IMG/VR virus record: IMGVR_UViG_3300042502_001710
Span: 1-64,000 of that record
Source of the DNA: a virus
Length of the DNA stretch: 64,000 nucleotides
Strand: one strand, 5' to 3'
A program made the position numbers and the translations under genes. The notes beneath the pieces were generated by a model. That model was not told the DNA's origin and made no database searches. It worked only from the letters and a program-made list of their open reading frames with translations. Below are positions 9,001 through 17,100 of this stretch, in pieces. Every line of letters begins with the position of its first letter. The stretch's first letter is position 1.

Positions 9001-11796
9001 TCTGGATACAGAGTATGGATAAATTGGGTGTCTGAGTCTCCAGATGAAAAATTTGGAATATGCGCGAATCACAGTGGAAATCTAATATTAGATAGACCAA
9101 TAGGTTTGTTTTCTTCTGCTTGTGGAAACGTTGGAGAGCTAACCAAAACAACGACATATATTCCTCAGGAAACTATTTTTGAATTTAGAACAGAACCGAA
9201 TAGCAATACTGATGAGTTTGGAATAACTTTTCAAACCAGTAAATGGTCTAGTTTTATCGATGTCAAAGAATTAGAAGGCATTGCATTGCCACCTAAAACC
9301 CCTAGGCTGATGTCGATATCCGGAGCGTTGCTTCCAATCATCACTGAGATCAACGCAATAACAACCAGCGGTTTGATAAACGATGGACCTCCAGTTCAAT
9401 CCAACTTCCGGTACGTTGTGAATCCAGCCGCTAGCGGAGTAATTCCGGGTGTTTCTAGACCAGTCAAACACAAGAGTTCTATTTACTGTGATGAAAATAA
9501 TTTCACAACAGATGAGTGTATTTCTGCGTCTGAAAACTGGGCTGAAGAATTGATAGAAGATGGACCAGTGATTGTGGCCGAAGAGTTTGAAAACTTCTCG
9601 TCATTCCAGAATGGCAAAAGAAGATCAAAAATTATCTTGATAGCAGACTCAACTTTGCTTCAAGGTCAATGCCCTCATTATAGATCCACGACTATAACTG
9701 GAAACCAAAGCTTTGTTAGAAATCTATATCCTCCGAGTCCAAACGATACTGGCGAAACCATTAATATTGGTAACGGTGCAGGCAGACTACAGTCAGGAGG
9801 GGTTTACGATGCTGCCCTTATAAAAGAAGGCAGAAACTGGGAACTTTCTCAGAAATTACGCGCTCCTGAACGAGGTTCTCCGGCTAAATACGCTGCGGTT
9901 AGTGGTCAGGCCATTGGAGCCACTTTGATTCCTTCTAGACTTTGGGGAGCAAATGGTGTCGCTGGTAATTTAAACAACTATTCTGACAACGAGGATACGT
10001 ACGATCCCACAACTCTGTCTAGACCAGCAGAACTTAAAACTTCTGAAGAAATGGCACAAAGATCCAAAAGCTTCTTTAACGATGAAGTTATGACTAAATA
10101 TGGAATGTACCCTAGATTCAGTGGAGACTTTTTGGATATTGTAAATTACAATGGAGGTATTTATACTGATTATGATATCCTGTTAGGATTAGATAAAAAT
10201 TCAAACAGAAGCTTTATAGTTGATGCCGGTATAGGTGGTGGATTGAATGAGCTTATGAAGATAGCGAACGCAGACTATCTTGACTATGACTTATTCAATT
10301 CTGGATGTCCGGGAGATTTATTCGGATACTCTGTCGCTATAGACAATGGAAAAATTATAGTTGGAACACCATACAACGCATTTCATTCAGAAGGAGCTAT
10401 AAGCGGTGTCAGTGGAATTGTTCAGTGGCATGAAATCAAAAACGATGCAACTAGATCTGGAATAAGAATAGGCGCAGATGGAGGCGCTGGAGCTGCATTT
10501 ATATTCGAGAAAACAAACAATGGTAAAAATGTCATAGAAGAGTTTCTGCCTTGGGAGTTCAAACAAAAGGTAAAACCAAACAGCATAAATGTTGGTATAT
10601 ACGATTTCTCTCCAACTGCATCTCAGAAATTAACCAGTTTGAGAGGTCCACATCAAATAAACGACTCTTCATTTATATCAGAATACGCTCGCCGTGGAGA
10701 TAGATTTGGATTTTCAGTTGATATAGCTTACGACATGGCCGTTGTGGGCGCTCCAAATCATTCGTTTGAAACTTTACACCACCATATTTACAGCGGCTCT
10801 ACAGCCTTCCAGAGAAAGAGTTTTGACGCCAAGTTTGATATTCCAAAACATTCATTCTATGATTTAGCCGATTCAGGAATCAGGGTAAATACATTTGGCA
10901 ACAACAGCGGAACAATGACCCTAAACAATGGGGCTGTTTATAACTATAGAAACGAAATGGTCAACTTCAATGAAAGAATACAAAGATGGACATTTGCTGA
11001 AAAGATGCTTGCAGTAGGTTACAAGTCTAGAGTTCAAACCGCATTAACAGCCGGAATATTGGCTGCTAGCGGTTCAGACAATGACAACTTTGGAGCCTCT
11101 GTTTGTATAGATAGGCCACTTAGAGGAGATAGTGATTATACATTGATTGCTGGTTCTCCAAATCACGATTGGCCTACAAGTGGAGATCATCCAACGAAAG
11201 GTTTAAACAATGCTGGAGCTGCTTATACCTTCGACTGCGTTTTAAGACAACAAATTCCTTCTATACAAAATAGCGGAGGTTGGATAGACGCTCATGTGTT
11301 TGGAAACAAACAAGAGTCTGGATCAACAGACAGAGTTGGAGTAAGGGTATACCAGAATTCATCTGGAAATTCATTAGAATATGTAGTTTCAGGCATAGTG
11401 TTCAGCAATAAAAATGGAGACATTTTCTTAGAAGCTTCTGGTTTTGACCCATCAACAAAGGGTTTTGTTGCTCATAGACCGTACATTGATAACATAAAGT
11501 TTGAACTGTTTCCGGGCACAGAAATCAACAATTCCTTCAACCTGATAACCTCCGGAAGACCAGTCTCTATGTCTGGAGACATGAACCTATCGTTGTTGGG
11601 GTCAGATCAAGCAAATGTGTATAATACATTAGGATTGTATAACTTTGGTGTTTCAGGGATCGCTAGCGGAGAGAACCCTTCTGGACTATCTCTGTTTATC
11701 TCTGCTCCAAGTGGGCAGAGTTCAGAATCCTTGAATTTATCACTGACGAGCACTCAGACAACGAATGCTCTTAATTTAAGAATAAGAGGATATTAA
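1..11796 (+). CDS. Giant FG-GAP/LamG virion protein, 5' end outside window
   Basis: The frame is open from base 1, so the gene starts upstream; a TTG near 115 is not a convincing start. At least 3931 residues are visible. Seven motifs of the form (D/N)x(F/Y/L)Gxx(V/L) followed by (V/I)xGxP lie near 4927, 5230, 6295, 6685, 10312, 10696 and 11080. They match FG-GAP (integrin-alpha beta-propeller) repeats. A LamG/concanavalin-like stretch lies at about 2260-2790. Two blocks of LNLxxxG beta-strand repeats lie at about 3660-4380 and 11525-11793. Two related alpha/beta segments (about 7040-7260 and 8410-8610) resemble the GATase-like fold of GldG/DUF4350 proteins. No signal peptide can be judged. 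The size, the SG-rich composition and the neighbours suggest a tail, baseplate or fibre component, possibly a receptor or glycan binder. The exact role is not recognised. Confidence 0.85.
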   Translation: MYPSNDLPIDNGFGTFAGPSLESTNLWSNIDEGIYEGVLKDRGDSNLLSDDKNSYIEPNTFHTEGLFQYKCELTDMYVRPEHSSFRIRVATPLYNYESKLPPLYTLYNIKLSDPSGNLIIKYNDIQMRGDSTEEYANFTTYSSLPQTNAINEKYDWQRTIPHMYQTTGYQLSFSVRAVSLDDSFNKGFDEGFEENYIIPEILSYSGNNYLAIDGQPLSSLETRFINPTRGFRISAVEICNSGGYGPKLENYLPFRIPVREIGRRLERSINPTFMAISTYNTSIYPSVNNNVWQDDTTITAGYPIGATNQDVCGSKELINILNVKNADRFIKLQSTSGGNVADSGKLILKFQTGYNKVDEITNGDFNFSFDQGTNTTWWKPSGAFSVEKRIENIQEDICFYNVESLTLKVLAKKQVGSRDYILDVVGYSNDGLLAVTPPSGGFIQDPSGVFLNDAFVSNVGNHPVLSGFHRGDSDRTIGGGSLSENDTYFESSGNDHYRLAQYPVVSSTGFQLYEIPLVILDDNVKLGLSRDYSLSSFLENVYLDIFPLPSGAAIGYAELCVRYAPANAVNLYAQGGEKFGKTQDGRSEAALYPSGMQSYDSVLNAGSGYGPISRIQNIPHAYGSPNTIRTNYARRWKGMEGLTEGDFHPNMFDFSFYNPLLDSPFNFGFYDFDDNDGHAINPHNNTGNGGVLHTTYGNGKYRYKNIGWRFNNHTLFNDQLSGYTGLYQTTDWTSLSNGAANFTSDQLYGQIADAFNSIVRISGQNSYIDFNHSLDTSDGFVSYIKFTPDVNVSGVGYNLFNSGVLVSKWGRHNTHGGRELEFAVSYENGYLCGLARSTTGNIIKITDTAHYSEYQYPLAVILTYNDKGLSGLKLYTDNEFAYPWNTLRASSTPFDIYVGDSDVIVGFSTGSGVGMNMFVSEFGLASGCKIVQSDPDLQLKETSADVFLANQRVKLWNPSESHTNDRFTLWQNVDEDTYNDWHVGDFKYCQFDASFDFLTKRTGRDLISFNLKSDGVGYSNKTNITLPTSIDNTVAYHTQIENDFLRFHLSDVVDNFYAVNRRITKSIPVGYKFSERALVVETIVEHKFGDGIKWPSCETIAPSGPKFIVSLYTKKQDPYWTTEEPNWGLVNRKIHYIEPSSCFVKLESTFDYEDLIDETEPWAVFPKEPRLKDFSERYFKDDVNQMFVQYDLVYPSGPAFESRIDMHSSHVRMVDANILALGSSGIFNLNVSGAFPASSQINLSIGGFPRETSGILPLIVQVPIPYNIFNEVDHPSGFCLNVSGAFTEFNSLNLFIPPQSGYSYFNLNISGELPTSLSSGLSLSMPKVLGMLDTSDDGNPSTSVGSFFGMPLTLVNIELAGKPEGPVLNLNLFASSGNVGVLSSLPLFLHNQQLNRQKGSASGVIGLTIVGHNQGVSTRRSHSMPLYINAPNVINQSMPLYVHSPLVRSLLNGSLNFVTANYSSNFGSSLAVWNSSSYGSPIELADNHVAFLPANNEIRGVDLIGYGSCTGDSPSKAIDKALVTDGVTWRQETCNDGGIFRAKNTYTNSGAINFEGGFGYSGNYYGIRKFDQLLPSLAYKTTVVIKTGSNEAIPVPRTFEEWEYGMCGPAWYPDNSGCCTEDCDQNIVFSGVKLISDSGRNVNDNYGQQVRVSNDLMAISAPNITISDYSPYDAATVNVSGAGSVFLYRRGSDQAGKKAGWSYSEQLMLPSGFRKDYIQRTAQNLLTFDQFSISGNKWQIGQEGRKFGESLDICSSGEREIVVVGAPRAKWSRSFSDIAVSGIPTAGIIFTDLFEYEKEKLQSVAATAQKFNTLWKYFSAPWNSGPNEWYAQIKPKLIVLQLTFSNRNYPVIPTDESSWFVHKYIPRLDDTELLFNVGSGLLGGSGDSVKFRASGIPVVFNQMLSGVKSAFFEAFPSGSTEFSVYSGIPAIIGLFKEQTGSTARALKYNGNNGVVDIYDEFEKFYLAHSYASGVKDLVQNIAQSGHLNKIAGKSETWDTTCKQLFENTFDSGRLSSGYTNTTLNRNFIASGVGQEWGSTHGSVVTEFQVPPASGGRVYIFEKERNTFNCIQVIVSPNDKLEFNLSTMDSLGSIYGKTYNDRFGHAVSISKNGEVVAVGSPWNDKACNVFERNEQEAKKVYDNVRSWCVSTNKPQAVSHYDSIASQSGQTIAKVSTYDFMQSSERFEYRNDINFWGTLPTPYKMTYQYGHNDIQYLGTRQFLPSTFASMSRLGWSCAVDQDGETVAFGAPTDCFNEFEDTNVWGDNILSWASYTNAGAVRVFQNRKYYPHDKVVEFGRFGNLDRSSHPEERALGYYDNSNWPLIFASGSNGTTGYQGKSWRRTGFSEIEIPRDAGLAFIVTPELDAASDEIIQNIKDWLSLGDRNLVVVGNDPVWEEDGLYEDSNKIVNKILEKLGSRMRIHPARNVEYSAQGCISQQDVSNNKYNATQSFLPDRSAGRTIEHHGEYYIKGVGDIRIDLSRDNLDEFFENLNCPEGATCGDGPAPIINSKCEFPLKGILGDLRTQWKEQCVKTTPKTCSVVSYYKNWPLQFENFTIDCDSPPQPLFKKRNEEPVPVLTTAEHLPPTSWYNPATSGLIWDTFQPQVYKVDKQFEEKISFAANNINELAFHITENGPSVVSGNFNTFYYNGDMFDPALENGRDGLMQSAGKILSEAVDVTETVYPDQIVALVESGRKPDGSFNNSRIYVLATQWSEDDASRGIGSRISDATLNDDKNTEFYINMIRKDCLYAPKGLQINGFTGRTSLSNAYYLSGDSIVNYKLGVDLDATFSPNGFFTENSEMRDVNESIDFVWLAFPSGKPSSEDLTTLNNWLDFGNKKIILTYSAVKDSTAQEISDNITYLCSGLRMTSKPMYLPKLGKYYLSDKLSGYTPIDNKQLINYATDSISGCDDGYAFTHPNYQDSTSLSGIDFNTNTATISVASQSEEFSYASRTNFVPLSGGQNFERILSFLPEIKQTYKVYGAKNTWQINGAGAVTFPILPGSGYRVWINWVSESPDEKFGICANHSGNLILDRPIGLFSSACGNVGELTKTTTYIPQETIFEFRTEPNSNTDEFGITFQTSKWSSFIDVKELEGIALPPKTPRLMSISGALLPIITEINAITTSGLINDGPPVQSNFRYVVNPAASGVIPGVSRPVKHKSSIYCDENNFTTDECISASENWAEELIEDGPVIVAEEFENFSSFQNGKRRSKIILIADSTLLQGQCPHYRSTTITGNQSFVRNLYPPSPNDTGETINIGNGAGRLQSGGVYDAALIKEGRNWELSQKLRAPERGSPAKYAAVSGQAIGATLIPSRLWGANGVAGNLNNYSDNEDTYDPTTLSRPAELKTSEEMAQRSKSFFNDEVMTKYGMYPRFSGDFLDIVNYNGGIYTDYDILLGLDKNSNRSFIVDAGIGGGLNELMKIANADYLDYDLFNSGCPGDLFGYSVAIDNGKIIVGTPYNAFHSEGAISGVSGIVQWHEIKNDATRSGIRIGADGGAGAAFIFEKTNNGKNVIEEFLPWEFKQKVKPNSINVGIYDFSPTASQKLTSLRGPHQINDSSFISEYARRGDRFGFSVDIAYDMAVVGAPNHSFETLHHHIYSGSTAFQRKSFDAKFDIPKHSFYDLADSGIRVNTFGNNSGTMTLNNGAVYNYRNEMVNFNERIQRWTFAEKMLAVGYKSRVQTALTAGILAASGSDNDNFGASVCIDRPLRGDSDYTLIAGSPNHDWPTSGDHPTKGLNNAGAAYTFDCVLRQQIPSIQNSGGWIDAHVFGNKQESGSTDRVGVRVYQNSSGNSLEYVVSGIVFSNKNGDIFLEASGFDPSTKGFVAHRPYIDNIKFELFPGTEINNSFNLITSGRPVSMSGDMNLSLLGSDQANVYNTLGLYNFGVSGIASGENPSGLSLFISAPSGQSSESLNLSLTSTQTTNALNLRIRGY

Positions 11797-13550
11797 TGCT
11801 AAAAGTTTACTACAGAAATGACATAAATCAAATTTGCACTGTACGTCCAACACCGTTGGTTCAAATCTCTGAGTCTATTCTAAAAAATAAAGAGGGAAAT
11901 TTTGGGGTTACATATACTATTACCCTTACTGGTAGTTTACTTCCAAACGAAGGAACACCGTACGCATTAAATCCAGCTACAAATAGTCTGTTTGATTTTT
12001 TTACAAATCCTGCTCCTACAGGTATTGGTCCGTATGGACAGTTTGATATGGTTGGTACATTTGAACGATCACGACCACCCAAACAAAAAGTTAATAGACC
12101 AGAGTCTGCTATTTTCAGTAAACAGCGAGCTTTACGAGCTTTGTTTGCCCAAGATGGACAACAAGTACAGATAACAGATATTCTAGATGACGCAGCGGCT
12201 ACAATAACTTGTTTTCCCAGAACTATTAGTGTTGACTTTACTGAAGGTCAATATATCACTAAGTGTGAGTATACGATAGTTTTAGAAGCTGATTATCTAC
12301 TTAGAGGGGACGATCCAGACCAGTATGTAGACTATGAAGGCACATTTGTTAATGGAGATCTTCGAGCCACAGACACTAACATCTCTACCTTGCTCAGCAG
12401 TCAAGATACTGCGTTTATCGAAACTTACAGTGAAGACTGGGGTATCGAAGCAGACGATCAAACTGGTGAGTCTGTTGATAATCCCATAACTTATAGAATA
12501 TCGCATTCATTAAGTGCTACAGGAAAAACTGTTTATGGGCCCGCTTCCACTGGCATAGATTACAATTATAATACATCTCCAACCGAAGCTCTTAATATTC
12601 CAGCTTGGGAACAAGCTAAAAGGTTTGTCCAGAAAAAACTAAGCGGTGGCGGAACTGGCATACAATATCCTAATATCATTGGTCAAATAGGCTCTGGTAC
12701 TATCAATTTAGTAAATTCTTACGGTGGTTACAATCACGTAAGAACTGAGCAAATAAATGTCACTGAAGGTACATACTCAGTGTCAGAAAACTGGATATTG
12801 AGCAGTGGAAAAGCAAATGAAGTTTATAATTTATCTACATCCACATCCAACAGCGATCCTTTCATCACGGTCCAAATAGATGGAGCGATAAAGGGTTTGC
12901 GTAATTTTTCACCAGTTTATGGATCTGGACTTGGAAGTGCAAATTTTAACGCTGTCAGCGGAGCGTATGCAAACGCCCTGTCGAAATATAACGAAATATC
13001 AAACAGCGGAAGGTTTGGATTGATCAGTCCAATATACAAGCGTGCTAATAATTTAGTTGCAGTTGCCCTTAATTCTCAGCCAGTTTCCATGAGCTTGAGT
13101 TCAAATCAATACACTGGAGATATATCTTATAATCTTAGCTTCAACAACAGACCAACAAATATAATATCAGGGGTTATCGCTGAAAGCATTCAGGTTAATG
13201 ATACTTATCCCGGAGATATTTTTGCAATTATTCCAGTTCTTGGCAGAGCCACTGGTCCAGTGCTACAATACATAGGCGGAAGAACAGAGTATAAAAGAGA
13301 TGTTTCCATAAGCTTGACTATGGACTATACAAAAATAGCATATGGAGACAAAAGAAATACATTGATATTGAAAAAACCCAGTCTTGTTGAACCGACCGCT
13401 AGTCAAATAGCTGGATTAATAAACGAACTTAGTCCAAAGAATGAACCCGGAGTCAGAAAGTATTTCATATCTCCTCCTAGCGAAAGTTGGAATCCTAAAG
13501 AAGGCACTTATTCATTCAATATCTCTTGGACATATGAGTTGGATCGTTAA
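11796..13550 (+). CDS. Structural-type protein, probable tail/baseplate component
   Basis: This 584-residue protein starts at an ATG that overlaps the stop of the giant gene by one base (TAATG). AGAGGA at 11785-11790 is a ribosome binding site, so the two genes are probably translationally coupled. The sequence is rich in Ser, Thr, Asn and Gly and in predicted beta strands. Two segments share a GTYSxxxxW pattern: EGTYSVSENWIL near residue 329 and EGTYSFNISWTY at the C-terminus. This suggests a repeated beta-sandwich. There is no transmembrane or signal segment. I recognise no named family. Position between giant virion-type genes is the only reason for the tail or baseplate label. Confidence 0.8.
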   Translation: MLKVYYRNDINQICTVRPTPLVQISESILKNKEGNFGVTYTITLTGSLLPNEGTPYALNPATNSLFDFFTNPAPTGIGPYGQFDMVGTFERSRPPKQKVNRPESAIFSKQRALRALFAQDGQQVQITDILDDAAATITCFPRTISVDFTEGQYITKCEYTIVLEADYLLRGDDPDQYVDYEGTFVNGDLRATDTNISTLLSSQDTAFIETYSEDWGIEADDQTGESVDNPITYRISHSLSATGKTVYGPASTGIDYNYNTSPTEALNIPAWEQAKRFVQKKLSGGGTGIQYPNIIGQIGSGTINLVNSYGGYNHVRTEQINVTEGTYSVSENWILSSGKANEVYNLSTSTSNSDPFITVQIDGAIKGLRNFSPVYGSGLGSANFNAVSGAYANALSKYNEISNSGRFGLISPIYKRANNLVAVALNSQPVSMSLSSNQYTGDISYNLSFNNRPTNIISGVIAESIQVNDTYPGDIFAIIPVLGRATGPVLQYIGGRTEYKRDVSISLTMDYTKIAYGDKRNTLILKKPSLVEPTASQIAGLINELSPKNEPGVRKYFISPPSESWNPKEGTYSFNISWTYELDR

Positions 13551-13552
13551 TC

Positions 13553-14089
13553 ATGACACATGCTTATAAACCTAAATGGTCAGATTTTTTTGACGCAGGG
13601 TTAGGGCCAAACCTTCCTTTGTCTTCACAGCAACAAACAACTCCAGTGTCTGGACTGTTGCCTTCTGGAGAATCAAACGGTTTTGACTTTACTCAATCCC
13701 ACGGAATGAGATCAGAGGCACCGTATTTCAGAGGCTATGGGATAAATGTACCGTTTCCATATCCCAACGAACAAACAGAAGCGAAATATAAAGCCAGCGA
13801 TATAAACAACTATTACAGTGACGCTTGGTGGGATGCTTCAGGAATATTAAAAACATATCCATCAGAAGATGGTGTTTTATTCGATCAGAATAGGCAAAAT
13901 GGCATTTTTCATTATAGTCTTGAAAGAAGTAGATTTTCTAATGGCCAAGATGCAAGGTCTAATCAAATAGAGGATTTTACTATATTCAACGACTACATTC
14001 ATCATGAACTAGTTCTTCCAGTGGGAGTAATATCAATACCATATATTTCTACCTTTAGAACTTCAGTCAATTGGAACCCATACGGATAA
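13553..14089 (+). CDS. Hypothetical structural-region protein
   Basis: This 178-residue protein starts two bases after the previous stop. The ribosome binding site is weak (GGAT). The protein is rich in aromatic residues, Pro and Ser, has no membrane segment and ends in a hydrophobic beta-like stretch (VLPVGVISIPYIS). The family is not recognised. It is probably a small tail or baseplate accessory protein, inferred only from its place in a contiguous run of virion-type genes. Confidence 0.7.
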   Translation: MTHAYKPKWSDFFDAGLGPNLPLSSQQQTTPVSGLLPSGESNGFDFTQSHGMRSEAPYFRGYGINVPFPYPNEQTEAKYKASDINNYYSDAWWDASGILKTYPSEDGVLFDQNRQNGIFHYSLERSRFSNGQDARSNQIEDFTIFNDYIHHELVLPVGVISIPYISTFRTSVNWNPYG

Positions 14090-14103
14090 TTTGGAGAGGA
14101 TAA

Positions 14104-17100
14104 ATGTCAAATTTAGATAATGCATATGGAATAATTCCACCTTCAGGTGAATACGGAAAAGATTGGCCCGTTCATTTTAATCTACCTCAAGGAGCCAGAG
14201 GAGGTATATCCACTGGAGGTTGGACCGCAGATAATCTCACTATTGGAAACTTTGGCAATGAAGGGTTTGTACAACAAACATTTCTTGGAGCTTCTATCAT
14301 TGACTTTGATTTAAGCGCAGGGTTTGGATCTTCATCATCTACAATGAGCGTCAATTTAATAAATGACGAATTCAATAAATCAGACTCAACGACGTTGGGT
14401 TACGGAGACGATCCATACCATAACGGAGAATATGATACTTTCAGACCTCCCGTTGTTGGCACGCCAGTATTTTTTAAGTTTGGAAAAAACCCAGCAACAA
14501 TAGATCAGGCTTTCCGTCAAACGTACGATGATCTGTATGGCATAGAAACCCTTCCTCCAAAAATAGCCAATAATGCTTGGGGCGTTCCATTTCCTACGTC
14601 GAATTGGAATCCAGATGATTTCTACGAATTGGAACCATACCATTTTGTTGACCGTCAAGCGAGACTCATTCAAAACAGAAGTGCTTTATGGGACATAAAC
14701 ACATACTGGCGAGGACGTTCTCACTTTAATTTTGGTGGGATACTGCAAAGCTACACTCAAAATAAAGGCAACGGTGGCAAGCCAACGTATGCGGTTCAAC
14801 TCACAGATCCTAGGGAAATTCTATCCAATGTAGCGGTTCTATTAAACGACTACCAAGGAACAACGTTCAACAATAAAAACCTTATAAATGTCTATGGGTT
14901 TTTAGAATATGACCCATCAGTTCAATTGCTGACAAGATTTTCAAGAGAAGGCGAAGCTGGAATTATCACTAAGATTGTTGATAATTCTGGAAGAGTAGAT
15001 TATGTTGGGGTTTTATCTAATTGGAATGATGTTACTGGTTGGGAAAAGATTAACAGTTCTGGTAACATATCTCAAGTTACACCTTCACAGAGACAATGGG
15101 TTTCATCTGATGGATCGTTGACAACTGAGATAAACTCTAAGCCAGTTCTCTTGAAGGATGAATACTTTTTTGAAGTAAACAATTCTATTGTCGACCCAGA
15201 AAATCTACCTAGATTTTTCCCAATCACTGGTCAAGGTTTCTCAAGAAGAAGCGACAAAGGAATGCCATTTTATCGCATTTCTCAAGCGTTGTCGGCACTG
15301 TTTCAATACAATGGGTTCATGCCACAAGAATATGTTCAAGCTGGTTTTGGAGGATCAATAAATTTTAGAGGATTTAATTATGTGGTTGATTTTGGTGGAA
15401 TACCCACAGAAAAAATCCCACTATTGTATTACATGGATTTTAGTCAAATAGACTTGCTGAGCCTAGCTCAAGAGTTATGCGATATCATTAGTCATGAGCT
15501 ATACGTAACATTGCTTCCGGTTATAGATCATCCATCATGTGAATTTTTATATAATTATAACAAGAACCAGATATCTCAAGGAAAATCCGCAAATATTATA
15601 ACAGGAATAATAAGACTAGATGCTATAGACAAAACAAAGCAGCCAAAATATGGCGCTATAAAATCATACTTAGATAATTTAGAGTCAAGAGGCATCAACG
15701 TCGAAAACCAAGATGTTGGTTATGAATTGTCCAACGTTGTTACCGACAAGTTTGTTGTTGGTGCCCAAGAGGTCGAAACATATTTCTTTTCCACTGAACG
15801 TGACAGAGACACTCTTTGGACTTCAAATCAAGCGAATAATACCGCCAATATAACTTGGCTTCAACAATTCCAATGGGATCTCAGAGTCCAAGAACAACAG
15901 CAACTTTTGCCGTATTATGGTATGATTGGAAACAAAGCTATATCAATACCAAGAGGCTTTGGTTCTTACCAACAGATTTTACTGGACGCCACATCTCTAA
16001 ATGCTCATGGGGTTGGAAGCTATTACGTGGCGACAGAGATGGAGCTACGAGCAGCTTTAATCTCATATGAAAAATGGAAAGATTTTTTATTATCATACAA
16101 CGATACTTATATTGAAGATATTTCAGAGCACCGAGCTTTTTTAAGCACTCTGTCTGCTGGATCAGAAGCGATTCAAGCTCAATCGTTTGCAAAAATTACT
16201 GAAGCTGTCGGAAATTTACAAAATGGTGTATCAAAAGATGAAATCAGCATTGCTATAGATGCTTTGAAAGGCAGGCAATATGCAGTCACAGTTCCAAGAT
16301 GCGTTTGGCATTCTGACAAACCTGTCGTTACTGAAGATGGATATCCAGCTAGTCCGTGCTCTCCTCCTTTTGGTTATCCTCTTTATTACAGAAGAGCCAC
16401 CAGCATTGGAATACTTGAAGCTGGAATCAGTAGCCTTGTGAATGCAAAAACTAGATTGATAAAAGATACAGAACATCTACAAAAAGGACTTGAAAGTGTT
16501 GAAGCTCCGATGCTGCAATTGCCGAGAGCTATAGATCATGTAGCTTATTTAAAATCTGCTTTAGATAAACTTGGTCCTGCTGATGACAAAGAAAGGAAAG
16601 CATTAACAGAAGAAATTTCAAAGGCTGAACAAACCATACAGAACTATAAGCTATTACAATATAGATTAAAAGCGGCTGGAGAAACAGTAGCTTATGTTCA
16701 AAATATAGGAAATGGCCCTTTGGGAAAATTCTTATTTAATATCGAAAAAACAGCCAAGAAACATGAAGAAAACGCGAAAAAAGTATATGAATTTGTAAAA
16801 GCGATAGCAGATGAATGTCTTGGTAAAAAGTTTTTGGTTAGACTTCCAAAGTCATGCAACCTTGGCTATTCATCAACGATCTCTACTTTCACTGGAACAA
16901 CTACGTTCAATGTTAAAAACGGCCCTTTTGGATTTCCTCCGAAACCCATTTCTTCAGACCCCGCTGCTATCGGAGGAGTTTATTATGATATCAATAGACT
17001 TTCTGGCAATATAGGATCTAGACTGATGGAATTGAACGAACTGTTAAACAGCGATCCCTCAAACTTGTGGTATCCTTATTTACAGGATTATGTTTCAGAT

